DNA from: Shinella sp.
GTDB lineage: Bacteria > Pseudomonadota > Alphaproteobacteria > Rhizobiales > Rhizobiaceae
DNA: 64,000 bases
Reading direction: 5' to 3'
Assembly (NCBI GenBank): GCA_003248775.1
Contig: QFQX01000004.1
Location: 104,812 to 168,811 of the forward strand
The translations under genes were made by a program, and so were the position numbers. Of the stretch, positions 18,178 to 27,503 are shown one piece after another; position 1 is the stretch's first letter; each line of letters begins with the position of its first letter. Below the pieces are notes generated by a model. It was not told where the DNA came from and ran no database searches. It worked only from the letters and a program-made list of their open reading frames with translations.

Positions 18178-19584
18178 ATGCACCAGCCCCTTCTGACGAA
18201 CCGGATCTTCGAGGAAATCGAGATCGGCGACAGCGCCAGCCTTGCGCGCACCATCGGTCGCAACGACATCGACCTCTTCGCCAGCGTCTCCGGCGACTAT
18301 AATCCGGCACATGTCGATCCCGAATTCGCCGCCAAGGATTTCTTCGGCCACATCGTCGCCCATGGCATGTGGACGGCAGCGCTCGTCTCCGCCGTTCTCG
18401 GCACAAGACTGCCCGGCCCCGGCACCATCTATCTCGGGCAGGACCTGCAGTTCCGCAAGCCTGTATCCCCGGGAGACACCATCACCGCCACCGTGACGGT
18501 CAAGGAAAAGCGGCCCGACAAGAACATCGTGCTGCTCGACACCCGCTGCACCAACCAGCATGACGAGGAGGTGCTGCTCGGCACAGCCACCGTGATTGCC
18601 CCGTCCGAACGCATCGCCTGGCCGCAAACCGTGCCGACGGCAATCGCCGTGCAGCGGCACAACCGTTTCGATCCGATCGTGGAAGAGGCCCGCGCCCTTC
18701 CTCTTGCGAAGACGGCCTTCGTTCACCCCTGCTCACCGGAATCCATTCAGGCCGCCGTGGAGATGCGCGACGAAGGCCTGTTGGACCCCATTCTCATCGG
18801 CCCCGAGGCGAAAATTCGCGCTGCGGCGGAAAAGGCCGGTCTCAGCCTCGATGGGTTCGAGATCATCGCCGTCGAGCACAGCCATGCCGCCGCCGCCAAG
18901 GGCGCGGAGTTAGCGGCCTCCTGCAAGGTCTCGACCTTGATGAAGGGCAGCCTGCATTCCGACGAACTGCTCGGCGCCGTCGTCGCAGGCGGTTCGGGCC
19001 TCAGGACCGAGCGGCGGATCAGCCATGTCTACATGATGGACGTGCCCGCCTATTCCAAGCTTCTGGCCGTAACCGACGCCGCGATCAACATCGCCCCCTC
19101 GCTCGAACAGAAACGCGACATCTGCCAGAACGCCGTCGATCTCATGCACATGCTCGGTCTTGTCGAGCCCAAGGTCGCCGTGCTCGCCGCCGTCGAAACG
19201 GTCAACGACAAGATGCCGGCGACGCTCGATGCGGCAGCGCTCACCGTCATGTCCTCCCGCGGGCAAATCACCGGCGCCAAGGTCGATGGCCCGCTTGCCT
19301 TCGACAACGCCATCAATCTCGATGCCGCCCGAACCAAAGGCATCGTTTCACCGGTCGCCGGTCAGGCAGACATCCTGCTGGTCCCCGATCTCGAAGCCGG
19401 CAACATGCTCGCCAAGCAGCTGATCTATTTTGCCGGCGCCGATGCGGCCGGCCTCGTGCTCGGCGCGCGCGTTCCGATCATCCTCACGAGCCGCGCCGAC
19501 AGCGTTAAGGTCCGCATCGCCTCTGCCGCTCTGGCAAAACTGGTTGCCGCCAGAAATGCCCAGCACGGACTGGCGCCCCTATGA
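18178..19584 (+). CDS. Bifunctional enoyl-CoA hydratase (MaoC) / phosphate acetyl- or butyryltransferase
   Basis: 468-residue fusion. Residues 1-150 form a MaoC hot-dog domain (FEEIEIGDSASLARTIGRNDIDLFASVSGDYNPAHVDPEFA, hydratase motif DxxPxH-like, then FFGHIVAHGMWTAALVSAVLG). From about 170 onward comes a PTA/PTB domain, which exchanges CoA for phosphate on acyl groups (LMKGSLHSDELLGAVV, GPLAFDNAINLDAARTKGI, ADILLVPDLEAGNMLAKQL). ATG 18178 lies eight bases after the phaC stop; an in-frame ATG at 18154 overlaps phaC and is a weaker alternative. The stop overlaps the acetate-kinase start. Confidence 0.9.
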   Translation: MHQPLLTNRIFEEIEIGDSASLARTIGRNDIDLFASVSGDYNPAHVDPEFAAKDFFGHIVAHGMWTAALVSAVLGTRLPGPGTIYLGQDLQFRKPVSPGDTITATVTVKEKRPDKNIVLLDTRCTNQHDEEVLLGTATVIAPSERIAWPQTVPTAIAVQRHNRFDPIVEEARALPLAKTAFVHPCSPESIQAAVEMRDEGLLDPILIGPEAKIRAAAEKAGLSLDGFEIIAVEHSHAAAAKGAELAASCKVSTLMKGSLHSDELLGAVVAGGSGLRTERRISHVYMMDVPAYSKLLAVTDAAINIAPSLEQKRDICQNAVDLMHMLGLVEPKVAVLAAVETVNDKMPATLDAAALTVMSSRGQITGAKVDGPLAFDNAINLDAARTKGIVSPVAGQADILLVPDLEAGNMLAKQLIYFAGADAAGLVLGARVPIILTSRADSVKVRIASAALAKLVAARNAQHGLAPL

Positions 19585-20753
19585 GTGAAAAGCTCCTGCT
19601 GACCTTCAACGCCGGCTCATCGACGGTCAAGATCGGTCTGTTCCGGCGCGAGGATGGCCACGCCCGGCGCATCGGCAAGGGCATGATCGACTTTCGCCAC
19701 AAGCCCCTCACCTTCCATCTGGTCGAGGGACCGGAAACCTTCGATGTGCCGCTGGAAGCAGAAGGCGGTGACGTGCTGCACGAAGTGCTCGAAGAAACCT
19801 TCGGCTGGCTTGCCAATCACTTCGACCTGAATGCCGTCACCGCCGTCGGCCATCGCGTCGTGCATGGCGGCGATATCTTCCCCGGACCTGTCCTGATCGA
19901 TGGCGAGGTAATCGCGAAGATCGCCTCTCTGACGTCGCTCGCGCCCCTGCACCAGCCGCAGAACCTTCGGCTGATCGAGGCGATCCGGCATCTGAGGCCC
20001 CAATTGCCGCAGACGGCCTCCTTCGACACCGCTTTCCACCGCAGCCAGTCGCCAACCGTCCGGCGCTTCGCCATTCCCCGCGAATTCCACGACAGGGGCA
20101 TCAAGCGCTACGGCTTTCACGGCCTGTCCTACAAGTTCATCGCCAGCGCACTTGCGAAAGCCCATCCCGAGCGTGCCGAGGGACGGACGGTGGTCGCTCA
20201 TCTCGGCAGTGGCGCGAGCATCTGCGCAATCGAAAGCGGCTTGAGCCGTGACAGCTCCATGGGCTTTTCCACGATCGACGGCATCCCCATGGCCACGCGC
20301 TCCGGCGCGCTCGATCCGGGCGTGATCTTCCACTGGATGGGACAACTTGGCCTCTCCCGCGAAGAGGTCGAGGATATCGTCTACCACAAGTCTGGCCTCA
20401 TCGGCCTTTCCGGCATCAGCGCCGACAGCCGGGTGCTGCTGGAAACCGATGCGGAGGCTGCACGTGAGGCGATCGACGTCTTCACCTTCCGTATTGCAGG
20501 AGAAATCGCCAGACTGACCGCCACCATCGGCGGGCTCGACACGCTCATCTTCACGGCCGGCATTGGCGAAAACCAGCCGCTGATCCGTCAGGACGTCTGC
20601 GACCGCCTCGCTTTCCTCGGCATCGAAATCGATGACGACGCCAATGCCGCGAATGCGGAAACGATCTCCTCGCCCGTTTCCCCCGTCGCCGTCATGGTCA
20701 TCGCCACCGACGAGGAACAGGTCATCGCCGATGAGGCTCTTTCAGTTCTTTGA
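19581..20753 (+). CDS. ackA: Acetate/propionate family kinase
   Basis: 390 residues. Converts acyl phosphate and ADP to carboxylate and ATP (acetate, perhaps butyrate or propionate). Signatures are the first phosphate site LTFNAGSSTVKIGLF at the N-terminus, FDTAFH with catalytic-type Arg nearby, VVAHLGSGASICAIESG and the C-terminal FTAGIGENQPLIRQDVC. The start overlaps the previous stop (ATGA). With the phosphotransacetylase domain it forms an acyl-CoA to ATP route coupled to the PHA synthase gene. Confidence 0.92.
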   Translation: MSEKLLLTFNAGSSTVKIGLFRREDGHARRIGKGMIDFRHKPLTFHLVEGPETFDVPLEAEGGDVLHEVLEETFGWLANHFDLNAVTAVGHRVVHGGDIFPGPVLIDGEVIAKIASLTSLAPLHQPQNLRLIEAIRHLRPQLPQTASFDTAFHRSQSPTVRRFAIPREFHDRGIKRYGFHGLSYKFIASALAKAHPERAEGRTVVAHLGSGASICAIESGLSRDSSMGFSTIDGIPMATRSGALDPGVIFHWMGQLGLSREEVEDIVYHKSGLIGLSGISADSRVLLETDAEAAREAIDVFTFRIAGEIARLTATIGGLDTLIFTAGIGENQPLIRQDVCDRLAFLGIEIDDDANAANAETISSPVSPVAVMVIATDEEQVIADEALSVL

Positions 20754-20780
20754 CACAGAAGCGTCACGCAGCGAGGCTAA

Positions 20781-20826
20781 AGCATGACGCGCAAAAGTGT
20801 GCAGCGGTTTTGCGGCAGCGACATGC
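20781..20826. repeat. 46-bp rhizobial double-hairpin repeat, copy 1
   Basis: Core GCGCAAAAGTGTGCAGCGG followed by TTTTGCGG, with an inner inverted repeat CGCAAAA/TTTTGCG and an outer imperfect pair GCATGACG/CGACATGC. It is almost identical to 63928-63973. It lies between the acetate kinase and phnM genes. The rest of 20827-20926 shows nothing I can name. Confidence 0.8.
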
Positions 20827-20926
20827 GGCAAGGTAAAGCTTTAAATTCGAGGACGGGCGCGGAGCGGACCGGTGAGTCGCACCCCCGCTGATGCCGCGAT
20901 GACAGGAACGGGATGAGACAGTGCTG

Positions 20927-22105
20927 ATGGACATGACTTCCGACAACGGCGCTGCCGGCGAGACCTCCACTCTCGTTCTCACCAACGCCCGCATCGTGCT
21001 TGCCGACGAAATAGTTCATGGCACCGTGACAGTAAGAAACGGCAGCATCGTCTCCGTCGACGCCGGACTGACCGCGCCGGGTGCCATCGACCTCGGCGGT
21101 GACTATCTCGTGCCGGGCCTCGTCGATATCCACACCGACCATTTCGAAAAGCACGTCTATCCGCGCGCCCATGTGCGCTGGGATTTCATGCGCGCGGCAC
21201 TTGCCCATGACGCGCAGATCATCGGCGGCGGCGTCACCACCGTCTTCGACAGCCTGTGCGTCGGCGCCACGACCGACAATCCGGAACGCGCCCAGATCCT
21301 CGCCCCGATGATCGACGCGCTGGAGCGGGCGCAGGCCGGCGGCATGCTGCGCTCCGAGCACCTGATTCATCTTCGCTGCGAGATCACCGATCCGGAGACG
21401 CCTGCGCTGATGCAGGCCAATATCGACCGCCCCATCGTGAAGGTTATCTCCGTGATGGAGCATCTGCCGGGCATCCGCCAGAGCCGTGACGTCGACGCCT
21501 ATGTCTCCCGCGCTTCCAAGTCGACCGGCGAAAGCCACGAGATCGTGCGCGAGAAGATCAAGGTTCTGGTCGCCGAGAAGAGCCATATCGGCGAAACCGT
21601 CCGCCCGAAGGTGGTCGAACTCGCCCGCTCGCGCGGCCTGCCGCTGTTGAGCCATGACGACACGGACATCGAACACGTCGATCTGGCAGCCGACGAAGGC
21701 GTCGCCATCTCCGAATTTCCCTGCACGATGGAAGCGGCCCGCGAAGCGCGCGCCCGCGCCATGCAGATCGTGGCGGGCGCCCCCAACATCCTGCGCGGCG
21801 GCTCGCAGTCCGGCAACATCGCCGTTCGCGACCTGCTCAACGAAAAGCTGGTCGATATCCTCGCTTCGGATTATGTACCGCGCTCGCTGCTGGACGCCGC
21901 CTTCATGATCGCCGCCGATCCGGCTCTGGACTACGACCTGCCGGCGGCGTTGCGCATGGTGACGAAAACACCGGCTGAAGCAGCCGGCCTTGGCGACCGC
22001 GGCGAGATCGCCACCGGCAAGCGGGCGGACCTCCTACATGTCGGCCTGCATGACGGCCACCCCTTCCTGAAAGCCGTCTGGCGTCAGGGTGTGCGGGTCG
22101 CCTGA
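20927..22105 (+). CDS. phnM: Alpha-D-ribose 1-methylphosphonate 5-triphosphate diphosphatase, PhnM
   Basis: About 392 residues, amidohydrolase superfamily. In the C-P lyase pathway PhnM removes pyrophosphate from ribose 1-methylphosphonate triphosphate. Metal-site motifs are visible: VPGLVDIHTDHFEKHVYPR, VISVMEHLPG with the carboxylated-lysine region VKVISVMEH, LLSHDDTDIEHV and the family stretch GAPNILRGGSQSGNIAVRDLL. GTG 20921, ATG 20927 and ATG 20933 are all possible starts; none has a strong ribosome site. No other phn gene is near, and the gene is bracketed by inverted copies of a dispersed repeat. It may serve a phn cluster elsewhere or have another substrate. Confidence 0.88.
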   Translation: MDMTSDNGAAGETSTLVLTNARIVLADEIVHGTVTVRNGSIVSVDAGLTAPGAIDLGGDYLVPGLVDIHTDHFEKHVYPRAHVRWDFMRAALAHDAQIIGGGVTTVFDSLCVGATTDNPERAQILAPMIDALERAQAGGMLRSEHLIHLRCEITDPETPALMQANIDRPIVKVISVMEHLPGIRQSRDVDAYVSRASKSTGESHEIVREKIKVLVAEKSHIGETVRPKVVELARSRGLPLLSHDDTDIEHVDLAADEGVAISEFPCTMEAAREARARAMQIVAGAPNILRGGSQSGNIAVRDLLNEKLVDILASDYVPRSLLDAAFMIAADPALDYDLPAALRMVTKTPAEAAGLGDRGEIATGKRADLLHVGLHDGHPFLKAVWRQGVRVA

Positions 22106-22171
22106 GACGCGACCCGTTAAAGCGCGGCGCGATCCTTCAGATCCGCCTTCCGCTTTAGCTCTGTGCGTTGG

Positions 22172-22216
22172 TGTATGCCGTTACCGCAGGATACCGCACA
22201 CTTTTGCGCGGCATCC
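22172..22216. repeat. Rhizobial double-hairpin repeat, inverted and diverged copy
   Basis: On the minus strand it reads GCCGCGCAAAAGTGTGCGG..CTGCGGTAACGGCAT, matching the repeat at 20781-20826 and 63928-63973 with several changes. With copy 1 it brackets phnM in opposite orientation. It fills most of the gap between the convergent phnM and ABC genes. Confidence 0.65.
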
Positions 22217-22224
22217 CGGACCAT

Positions 22225-22983
22225 TCACGCTTCGTGACGGACAAAGCCCTCGCTCGCCACCATGAGCTTGCGGGTGTAATCGGTCGCGACATCGTGGCGG
22301 CGCAACTGCTCCACGTTGAGCGTCTCCACCACCCTGCCGGACTTCATCACCGCGAGCCGCTCGCACATATGGCTAATGACCGCGAGGTCGTGGCTGACCA
22401 TGATGAAGGTCAGGCCGCGATCCTTGCGGGCCTGTTCGAGCAGGTTGAGGATTTCCGCCTGGATCGACGCGTCGAGCGCAGACGTCGGCTCGTCGAGCAA
22501 CAGGATCTTCGGCTCGAGGATCAGCGCCCGCGCAATCGCGATACGCTGACGCTGACCGCCGGAAAGCTGGTGCGAGAAGCGGAAGCGGAAACCGGAACCG
22601 AGGCCCACCTCATCGAGTGCACGCTCGATGCGCGCCTCCGTGTCGCTGAAACCATGGATCGCCAGTGGCTCCAGCAGCAAGCGGTCGACAGTCTGGCGCG
22701 GATGCAGGGAACCATAGGGGTCCTGGAACACCATCTGTACGGTGCGATAGAACTCATGATCCCGCCGCCAGCCAGAATAGGAGCGGCCATTGACTTCGAG
22801 GCTACCGCTTTCGAAGCGGTTCAGCCCGGCGACGGCCCTGAGCAGCGTCGACTTGCCCGAACCGGATTCACCGACGATGCCGAAGGACTCACCCACCGGA
22901 ATCTCAAGGCTGACCGTATCGAGCGCCCGGAATTCGTCGAAGCTCACGACCATGTTGCGAATGGAAAGTGCTGACATCGTCAT
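22225..22983 (-). CDS. Dipeptide-type ABC transporter ATP-binding protein, DppF-like
   Basis: 252 residues. Walker A GESGSGKST, signature LSGGQRQRIAIARAL, Walker B ILLLDEPTSALD and switch VSHDLAVISHMCE are all present. The Q-loop segment MVFQDPYGSLHPRQTV is diagnostic for the peptide-transport DppF/OppF branch. The start overlaps the stop of the DppD-type gene (ATGA at 22980-22983). Another Met two codons later has the same frame. The C-terminus is shorter than many DppF proteins because the oligopeptide-binding extension is reduced. Confidence 0.93.
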   Translation of the reverse strand: MTMSALSIRNMVVSFDEFRALDTVSLEIPVGESFGIVGESGSGKSTLLRAVAGLNRFESGSLEVNGRSYSGWRRDHEFYRTVQMVFQDPYGSLHPRQTVDRLLLEPLAIHGFSDTEARIERALDEVGLGSGFRFRFSHQLSGGQRQRIAIARALILEPKILLLDEPTSALDASIQAEILNLLEQARKDRGLTFIMVSHDLAVISHMCERLAVMKSGRVVETLNVEQLRRHDVATDYTRKLMVASEGFVRHEA

Positions 22984-23813
22984 AGCTTCCACTCCGCCTG
23001 ACGCTCCAGAACCGGAAGCGGATGCCGGTCGCCCTCGATCTTCGGAAGACAGTTGAGAAGCCCTCTCGTGTAGGGATGCTGCGCCTCGGAAAGCTGCGAC
23101 GCCGCAAGTTCCTCCACTACCTTGCCGGCATACATGACCAGCACGCGGTCGCAGAAGGAGGAAACCAGGCGCAGGTCGTGCGAAATGAACACCAACCCCA
23201 TGCCGCGTTCGACCACCAGTTTGTCGAGAATGGCCAGCACCTCGAGCTGCACGGTCACGTCGAGCGCGGAGGTCGGTTCGTCGGCAATCAGGAGTTCGGG
23301 ACCGCAGACCAGCATCATGGCGATCATGATGCGCTGCCCCATGCCACCGGAAACCTCGTGCGGATAGAGATCGAACACGCGCTCTGGATCGCGGATCTGC
23401 ACCGCCTCCAGCATGGCAAGAGCGCGCGCCTTCGCCTCGGAGCGGGAGACCTTCTCGTGCGTCTTCAGCGTTTCCATGATCTGCCGACCGATCGGCATGA
23501 CCGGGTTCAGAGAGTATTTCGGGTCCTGCAGGATCATCGCGATCTTCTTGCCGCGCAGCCTGCGCCGCTCCGACGCCTGCATGCCCAGAAGATCGGCCTC
23601 CCCGAAGGCAAGGCGGTCGGCGGTGATGTGCGCATGCTTCGGCGTCAGGCCCATGATCGCACGGCCCGTCTGCGACTTGCCGGAACCGGATTCGCCGACG
23701 ATGCCCAGCCGCTCGCGGCCAAGAGTAAAGTTCACGCCGCGCACGGCCTCGACCATGCCGGTCCGGGTCGGGAAACTGACCCGCAGATTTTCGACGGTCA
23801 GGAGTGGGGTCAC
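22980..23813 (-). CDS. Dipeptide-type ABC transporter ATP-binding protein, DppD-like
   Basis: 277 residues. Walker A GESGSGKSQTG, Q-loop MILQDPKYSLNPVMPIG, signature VSGGMGQRIMIAMML and Walker B LLIADEPTSALDVTV, with a C-terminal oligopeptide-transport extension (HPYTRGLLNCLPKIEGDRHPLPVL). The start is GTG at 23813, overlapping the permease stop (GTGA). A longer frame reaching 23966 would overlap the permease gene and gives an unlikely N-terminus. It works with the DppF-like protein as an ATPase heterodimer. Confidence 0.93.
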   Translation of the reverse strand: MTPLLTVENLRVSFPTRTGMVEAVRGVNFTLGRERLGIVGESGSGKSQTGRAIMGLTPKHAHITADRLAFGEADLLGMQASERRRLRGKKIAMILQDPKYSLNPVMPIGRQIMETLKTHEKVSRSEAKARALAMLEAVQIRDPERVFDLYPHEVSGGMGQRIMIAMMLVCGPELLIADEPTSALDVTVQLEVLAILDKLVVERGMGLVFISHDLRLVSSFCDRVLVMYAGKVVEELAASQLSEAQHPYTRGLLNCLPKIEGDRHPLPVLERQAEWKL

Positions 23814-24742
23814 TGTCCCGTCTCCTTCGGATCGAGCGCATCGCGCAGGCCATCGCCGAGCAGGTTGAAGCCGAGGCTGACGATGAGAATGGCGAAGCCC
23901 GGCATGCCCGCGACCCACCACTGATCGAGAATGAAGCGCCGGCCCGACGCGATCATCGCCCCCCATTCCGGCAACGGCGGCTGCGCGCCGAGACCGAGGA
24001 AGCCGAGACCGGCGGCCGTCAGGATGATGCCGGCCATGTCGAGCGTCACGCGCACGATCAGCGATGAGATGCAGAGCGGCATGATATGGAAGAACACGAT
24101 GCGCATGGGCGATGCGCCCATCAGCCGGACAGCAGAGATGTAATCGGAGTTACGGAACGTCATCGTCTCGGCCCGCGCGATACGGGCGTAAGGCGGCCAC
24201 GAGGTAATCGCGATGGCAAGCACCGCATTCTCGATGCCGGGACCGAGAGCCGCCACCAGCGCCAGCGCCAGAACGAGTTTCGGGAAGGCAAGGAAGATGT
24301 CGGTGATCCGCATCAGCACGCCGTCCACCCAGCCGCCGGCATAACCGGAAACCGTACCGACGATAAGGCCGATCGGCGCGGCGATGATGGCGACGAGCAC
24401 CACGACGAACAGCGTCAGCCGCGAGCCATGAATGAGGCGCGAAAGGATATCGCGCCCCTGGTCGTCTGTTCCGAGCAGATAGCCTTCCGAACCCGGAGGC
24501 AGAAGCCGCGCTCCGCGAAGGTCTCCCTGGATCGGCGAATGCGGCGCCAGCACATCGGCGAAGACGGCAACGAGCAGCAACGCAATGATGATGCCGAGAC
24601 CGAGAACGGCCAGCCGGTTTGCGGAGAACTGCCGCCATATCACGTAGAGCCGGCCGAGCCGGGCCTGACGGCGCGATTGCGGCCGGTCGGACAGCAGCCA
24701 TTCGCGCAGGGTCGGTTTTGCAGTCATGTCGTTTGCGGTCAT
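23810..24742 (-). CDS. Dipeptide-type ABC transporter permease, DppC-like
   Basis: 310 residues. N-terminal OppC_N segment (WRQFSANRLAVLGLGIIIALLLVAVFADVLAPHSP), then HLLGTDDQGRDI-type motif YLLGTDDQGRDILSRLIHGSRLTL, EAA loop DYISAVRLMGASPMRIVFFHIMPLC, and an end GDGLRDALDPKETGQ. ATG 24742 overlaps the stop of the DppB-like gene (ATGA); a second ATG at 24727 is possible. Together with its neighbours it forms a complete peptide-type importer. Confidence 0.93.
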   Translation of the reverse strand: MTANDMTAKPTLREWLLSDRPQSRRQARLGRLYVIWRQFSANRLAVLGLGIIIALLLVAVFADVLAPHSPIQGDLRGARLLPPGSEGYLLGTDDQGRDILSRLIHGSRLTLFVVVLVAIIAAPIGLIVGTVSGYAGGWVDGVLMRITDIFLAFPKLVLALALVAALGPGIENAVLAIAITSWPPYARIARAETMTFRNSDYISAVRLMGASPMRIVFFHIMPLCISSLIVRVTLDMAGIILTAAGLGFLGLGAQPPLPEWGAMIASGRRFILDQWWVAGMPGFAILIVSLGFNLLGDGLRDALDPKETGQ

Positions 24743-25806
24743 CGGCTGCGGGTCCTCGGATCGAGAATGCGATAGAGAACGTCCGACAGGATATTGATGG
24801 CGATGAAGACGGAACCGATGATGATCGTCCCGCCGAGCACGGCATTCATGTCGGCATTCTGCAGCGAATTGGTGATGTAGAGGCCAAGCCCCGGCCACGA
24901 GAAGATCGTTTCCGTCAGCACCGAGCCTTCGAGAAGGCCGGCATAGGAAAGCGCGATTACCGTGATCAGCGGCACGGCTGCGTTTCTGAGCGCGTGGAAC
25001 CAGATGATCCGGGTCTCGGACAGCCCCTTGGCGCGGGCGGCGACGATATATTCCTGCGACAGCTCGTTCAGCATGAAGCTGCGCGTCATGCGGCTGATAT
25101 AGGCGAGCGAGAAATAGCCGAGCAGCGCGCCGGGCAGGATGATGTGGCGGAACACGTCCCAGAACACGTCCCATTGCCGTTGCATCGCCGCATCCAGCAG
25201 GAAGAAGCCGGTCACGGGCGTAAACGAATACTCGTAGACGATGTCCACGCGCCCCGGATAGGCCACCCATTTGAGCTGCGCATAGAACAGCACCAGAGCC
25301 AGAAGGCCGAGCCAGAAGATCGGCACGGAATAACCGATCAACCCGATGATACGCACGATCTGGTCGGCGAAGCTGCCGCGCTTGACGGCAGCGAGAACAC
25401 CGAGCGGCACGCCGAAAAAGGCACCAATCAGGGTGCCGACCGTGGCAAGCTCGATGGTTGCCGGAAACACGCGGCGGATATCGGTCATCACCGGATTGGT
25501 GGTCAGCACCGACGTCCCGAAGTCACCCGTCAGCGCCTGACGAATGTAAATGATGAACTGCTGGTAGAGCGGAAGATTGAGCCCCAGCTCTTCGCGCACC
25601 CGCTCGACGACATGAGCCGGAGCGCGGTCGCCGACAATCGCCAGCGCCGGATCGATCGGCACGACGCGGCCGATGAAGAAAGTCACGGCGAGCAGGCCGA
25701 GATAGGTCGTCACCACGGTCAGCAGGAACCGCAGCAACGAAAAGGCGAGCGCCGAGGCGCGGGCGCCGGAGCGCCGCGCCTCGGTCTTTGTTTCCATCAG
25801 GGCCAA
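24739..25806 (-). CDS. Dipeptide-type ABC transporter permease, DppB-like
   Basis: 355 residues. The N-terminal helix (RFLLTVVTTYLGLLAVTFFIGRVVPIDPA) is followed by the periplasmic region GLNLPLYQQFIIYIRQALTGDFGTS and the EAA loop EYIVAARAKGLSETRIIWFHALRNA. It ends DVLYRILDPRTRSR. The first start codon lies six bases after the binding-protein stop; ATG 25797 is an alternative. Second gene of the five-gene transporter operon. Confidence 0.93.
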   Translation of the reverse strand: MALMETKTEARRSGARASALAFSLLRFLLTVVTTYLGLLAVTFFIGRVVPIDPALAIVGDRAPAHVVERVREELGLNLPLYQQFIIYIRQALTGDFGTSVLTTNPVMTDIRRVFPATIELATVGTLIGAFFGVPLGVLAAVKRGSFADQIVRIIGLIGYSVPIFWLGLLALVLFYAQLKWVAYPGRVDIVYEYSFTPVTGFFLLDAAMQRQWDVFWDVFRHIILPGALLGYFSLAYISRMTRSFMLNELSQEYIVAARAKGLSETRIIWFHALRNAAVPLITVIALSYAGLLEGSVLTETIFSWPGLGLYITNSLQNADMNAVLGGTIIIGSVFIAINILSDVLYRILDPRTRSR

Positions 25807-25812
25807 GGGCGC

Positions 25813-27453
25813 TTAGTCCTTGGAGATGGTGTAGACGAGGTTGGTGTCGAAGCTCGGGCCGAGCTTGAAGCCCTTGAGCTTGCTGGAATAGCCGGCAACT
25901 TCGATCTGCTGGAACAGCATCACGAACGGACCGCTGGCCAGAACTTCCTTCTGCAGGCCTTCATAGATGGCGGCGCGCTTGGCGCTGTCCTTTTCCAGAA
26001 GAGCGGCCTGCGTCTGGACGGTGAGGTCCTTCGGATCCCAGGCATTGCGCCATGCCAGCGTCTTGTTCTTGCCTTCGTCGGAATTGTCCGGGTTGAAGGT
26101 GAAGGTTTCGGCATTCGAGTTCGGGTCGAAATAGTCCGAGCCCCACTGGCCGATATAGATGTCGTGCTGGCGTGCACGATACTTGGTCAGTGTCTGCTTG
26201 CCGTCGCCTGGAATGATTTCCAGCTTGATGCCGGCCTGGGCGAGAGTCTGCTGGACGTTTTCAGCAATGCCGGTGACCGGCTGCGTGTTGCGCACGTCCA
26301 TGGTGACGGTGAAGCCGTCGGCGAGACCGGCCTTGGCCAGCAGTTCCTTGGCCTTGGCAACGTCGAGCTTGTAGGGCTTGTCTTCGAGCGCGCCGAGCTG
26401 GCCGGTCGGCAGGAAGGTCTGGTGGATGGTGCCGATGCCCTTGATCAGGGTTTCGCCGATTGCGTCATAGTCGACGAGGTACTTGAAGGCCTCGATGACT
26501 TCCGGCTTCGCCAGCTTCTCGTTCTTCTGGTTGAGGCTGAAGTAATAGAGCGTGCCCTTCGGAGCAGACGTCGTCGCGATGCCTTCCTTCTTGGTCACGG
26601 CATCGACATCGCCCGGCTCGAGGTTGCGCGCAATGTCGATATCACCGTTTTCAAGGGCGAGACGCTGGCCGGCGCTTTCCTTCATGTGGCGATAGATGAC
26701 GCGGGCAAGCTTCGGCTTTTCGCCGAAGAAGTTGTCGTTGCGCTCCAGCACCACGACTTCGTTGGCGCGCCATTCGCGGATCTTGAACGGGCCGGAACCG
26801 GCAAAGCCGGTCTTCAGGTACTCGTTGCCGAAATCGGTATCGTACTTGTATTCGTCCGACGGCGTCACGGCCTTGGCGTGCTCCAGAACGACCTTCTTGT
26901 CCACGATCGAAGCGACGGTGGAGGTCAGCACGTTCAGCACGAAGCTCGGTGCATAGGCCTTGTCGACAGTCAGCACGAAGGTGCTTTCATCGGCAGCCTT
27001 CGCCTTTTCGGCAACATTGTCACCGGTAAGGCCGAACTGGGTGAGCAGGAAGGCCGGCGACTTGTCGAGCTTGACGGCGCGCTCGAAGGAGAAGGCAACG
27101 TCTTCGGCAGTGATCGGGTTGCCGGAGGCGAACTTCAGGCCCGGCTTCAGCTTGAAGGTATAGGTCATGCCGTCATCGGAAATGGTCCAGCTGTCGGCCA
27201 GCTCGCCGACGACCTTCGACGTGTCGTTCATGTCGAGGTTGACGAGCTTCGAGTAGGTGTTGGCGGTGACTTCGGCGGTCGAAAGCTCGAAGGCTTCACC
27301 CGGATCGAGCGTGATGATGTCGTCGATGGCAAAACCCTCGACCAGCGTGTCGGCCGGAGTGGCGGCAAAAGCCTGCGGAGCTGCGGCCAGCAGCAGCGCC
27401 ATGGCCGCGCTGGTCGTCATCAGGCGCATACGCCTGTTCAGCGAATTCATCAT
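25813..27453 (-). CDS. ABC transporter substrate-binding protein, dipeptide/oligopeptide family
   Basis: 546 residues, periplasmic. The signal peptide is about residues 1-31 (MRLMTTSAAMALLLAAAPQAFA, cut after AFA). SBP_bac_5 motifs are LVEGFAIDDIITLDPGEAFE, MTYTFKLKPGLKFASGNPITAEDVAFSFERA and GSGPFKIREWRANEVVVLERND. The downstream part covers the second lobe with DYFDPNSNAETF. It is followed by permeases and ATPases and preceded by a dipeptidase gene on the same strand, which argues for dipeptides or other small peptides as solute. An AGGGGAT ribosome site lies before the ATG. Confidence 0.93.
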   Translation of the reverse strand: MMNSLNRRMRLMTTSAAMALLLAAAPQAFAATPADTLVEGFAIDDIITLDPGEAFELSTAEVTANTYSKLVNLDMNDTSKVVGELADSWTISDDGMTYTFKLKPGLKFASGNPITAEDVAFSFERAVKLDKSPAFLLTQFGLTGDNVAEKAKAADESTFVLTVDKAYAPSFVLNVLTSTVASIVDKKVVLEHAKAVTPSDEYKYDTDFGNEYLKTGFAGSGPFKIREWRANEVVVLERNDNFFGEKPKLARVIYRHMKESAGQRLALENGDIDIARNLEPGDVDAVTKKEGIATTSAPKGTLYYFSLNQKNEKLAKPEVIEAFKYLVDYDAIGETLIKGIGTIHQTFLPTGQLGALEDKPYKLDVAKAKELLAKAGLADGFTVTMDVRNTQPVTGIAENVQQTLAQAGIKLEIIPGDGKQTLTKYRARQHDIYIGQWGSDYFDPNSNAETFTFNPDNSDEGKNKTLAWRNAWDPKDLTVQTQAALLEKDSAKRAAIYEGLQKEVLASGPFVMLFQQIEVAGYSSKLKGFKLGPSFDTNLVYTISKD

Positions 27454-27503
27454 CGTAGTATCCCCTGTTTGTTAAGGTTGGTGCCTTTCGGACAGCCGCC
27501 GGC

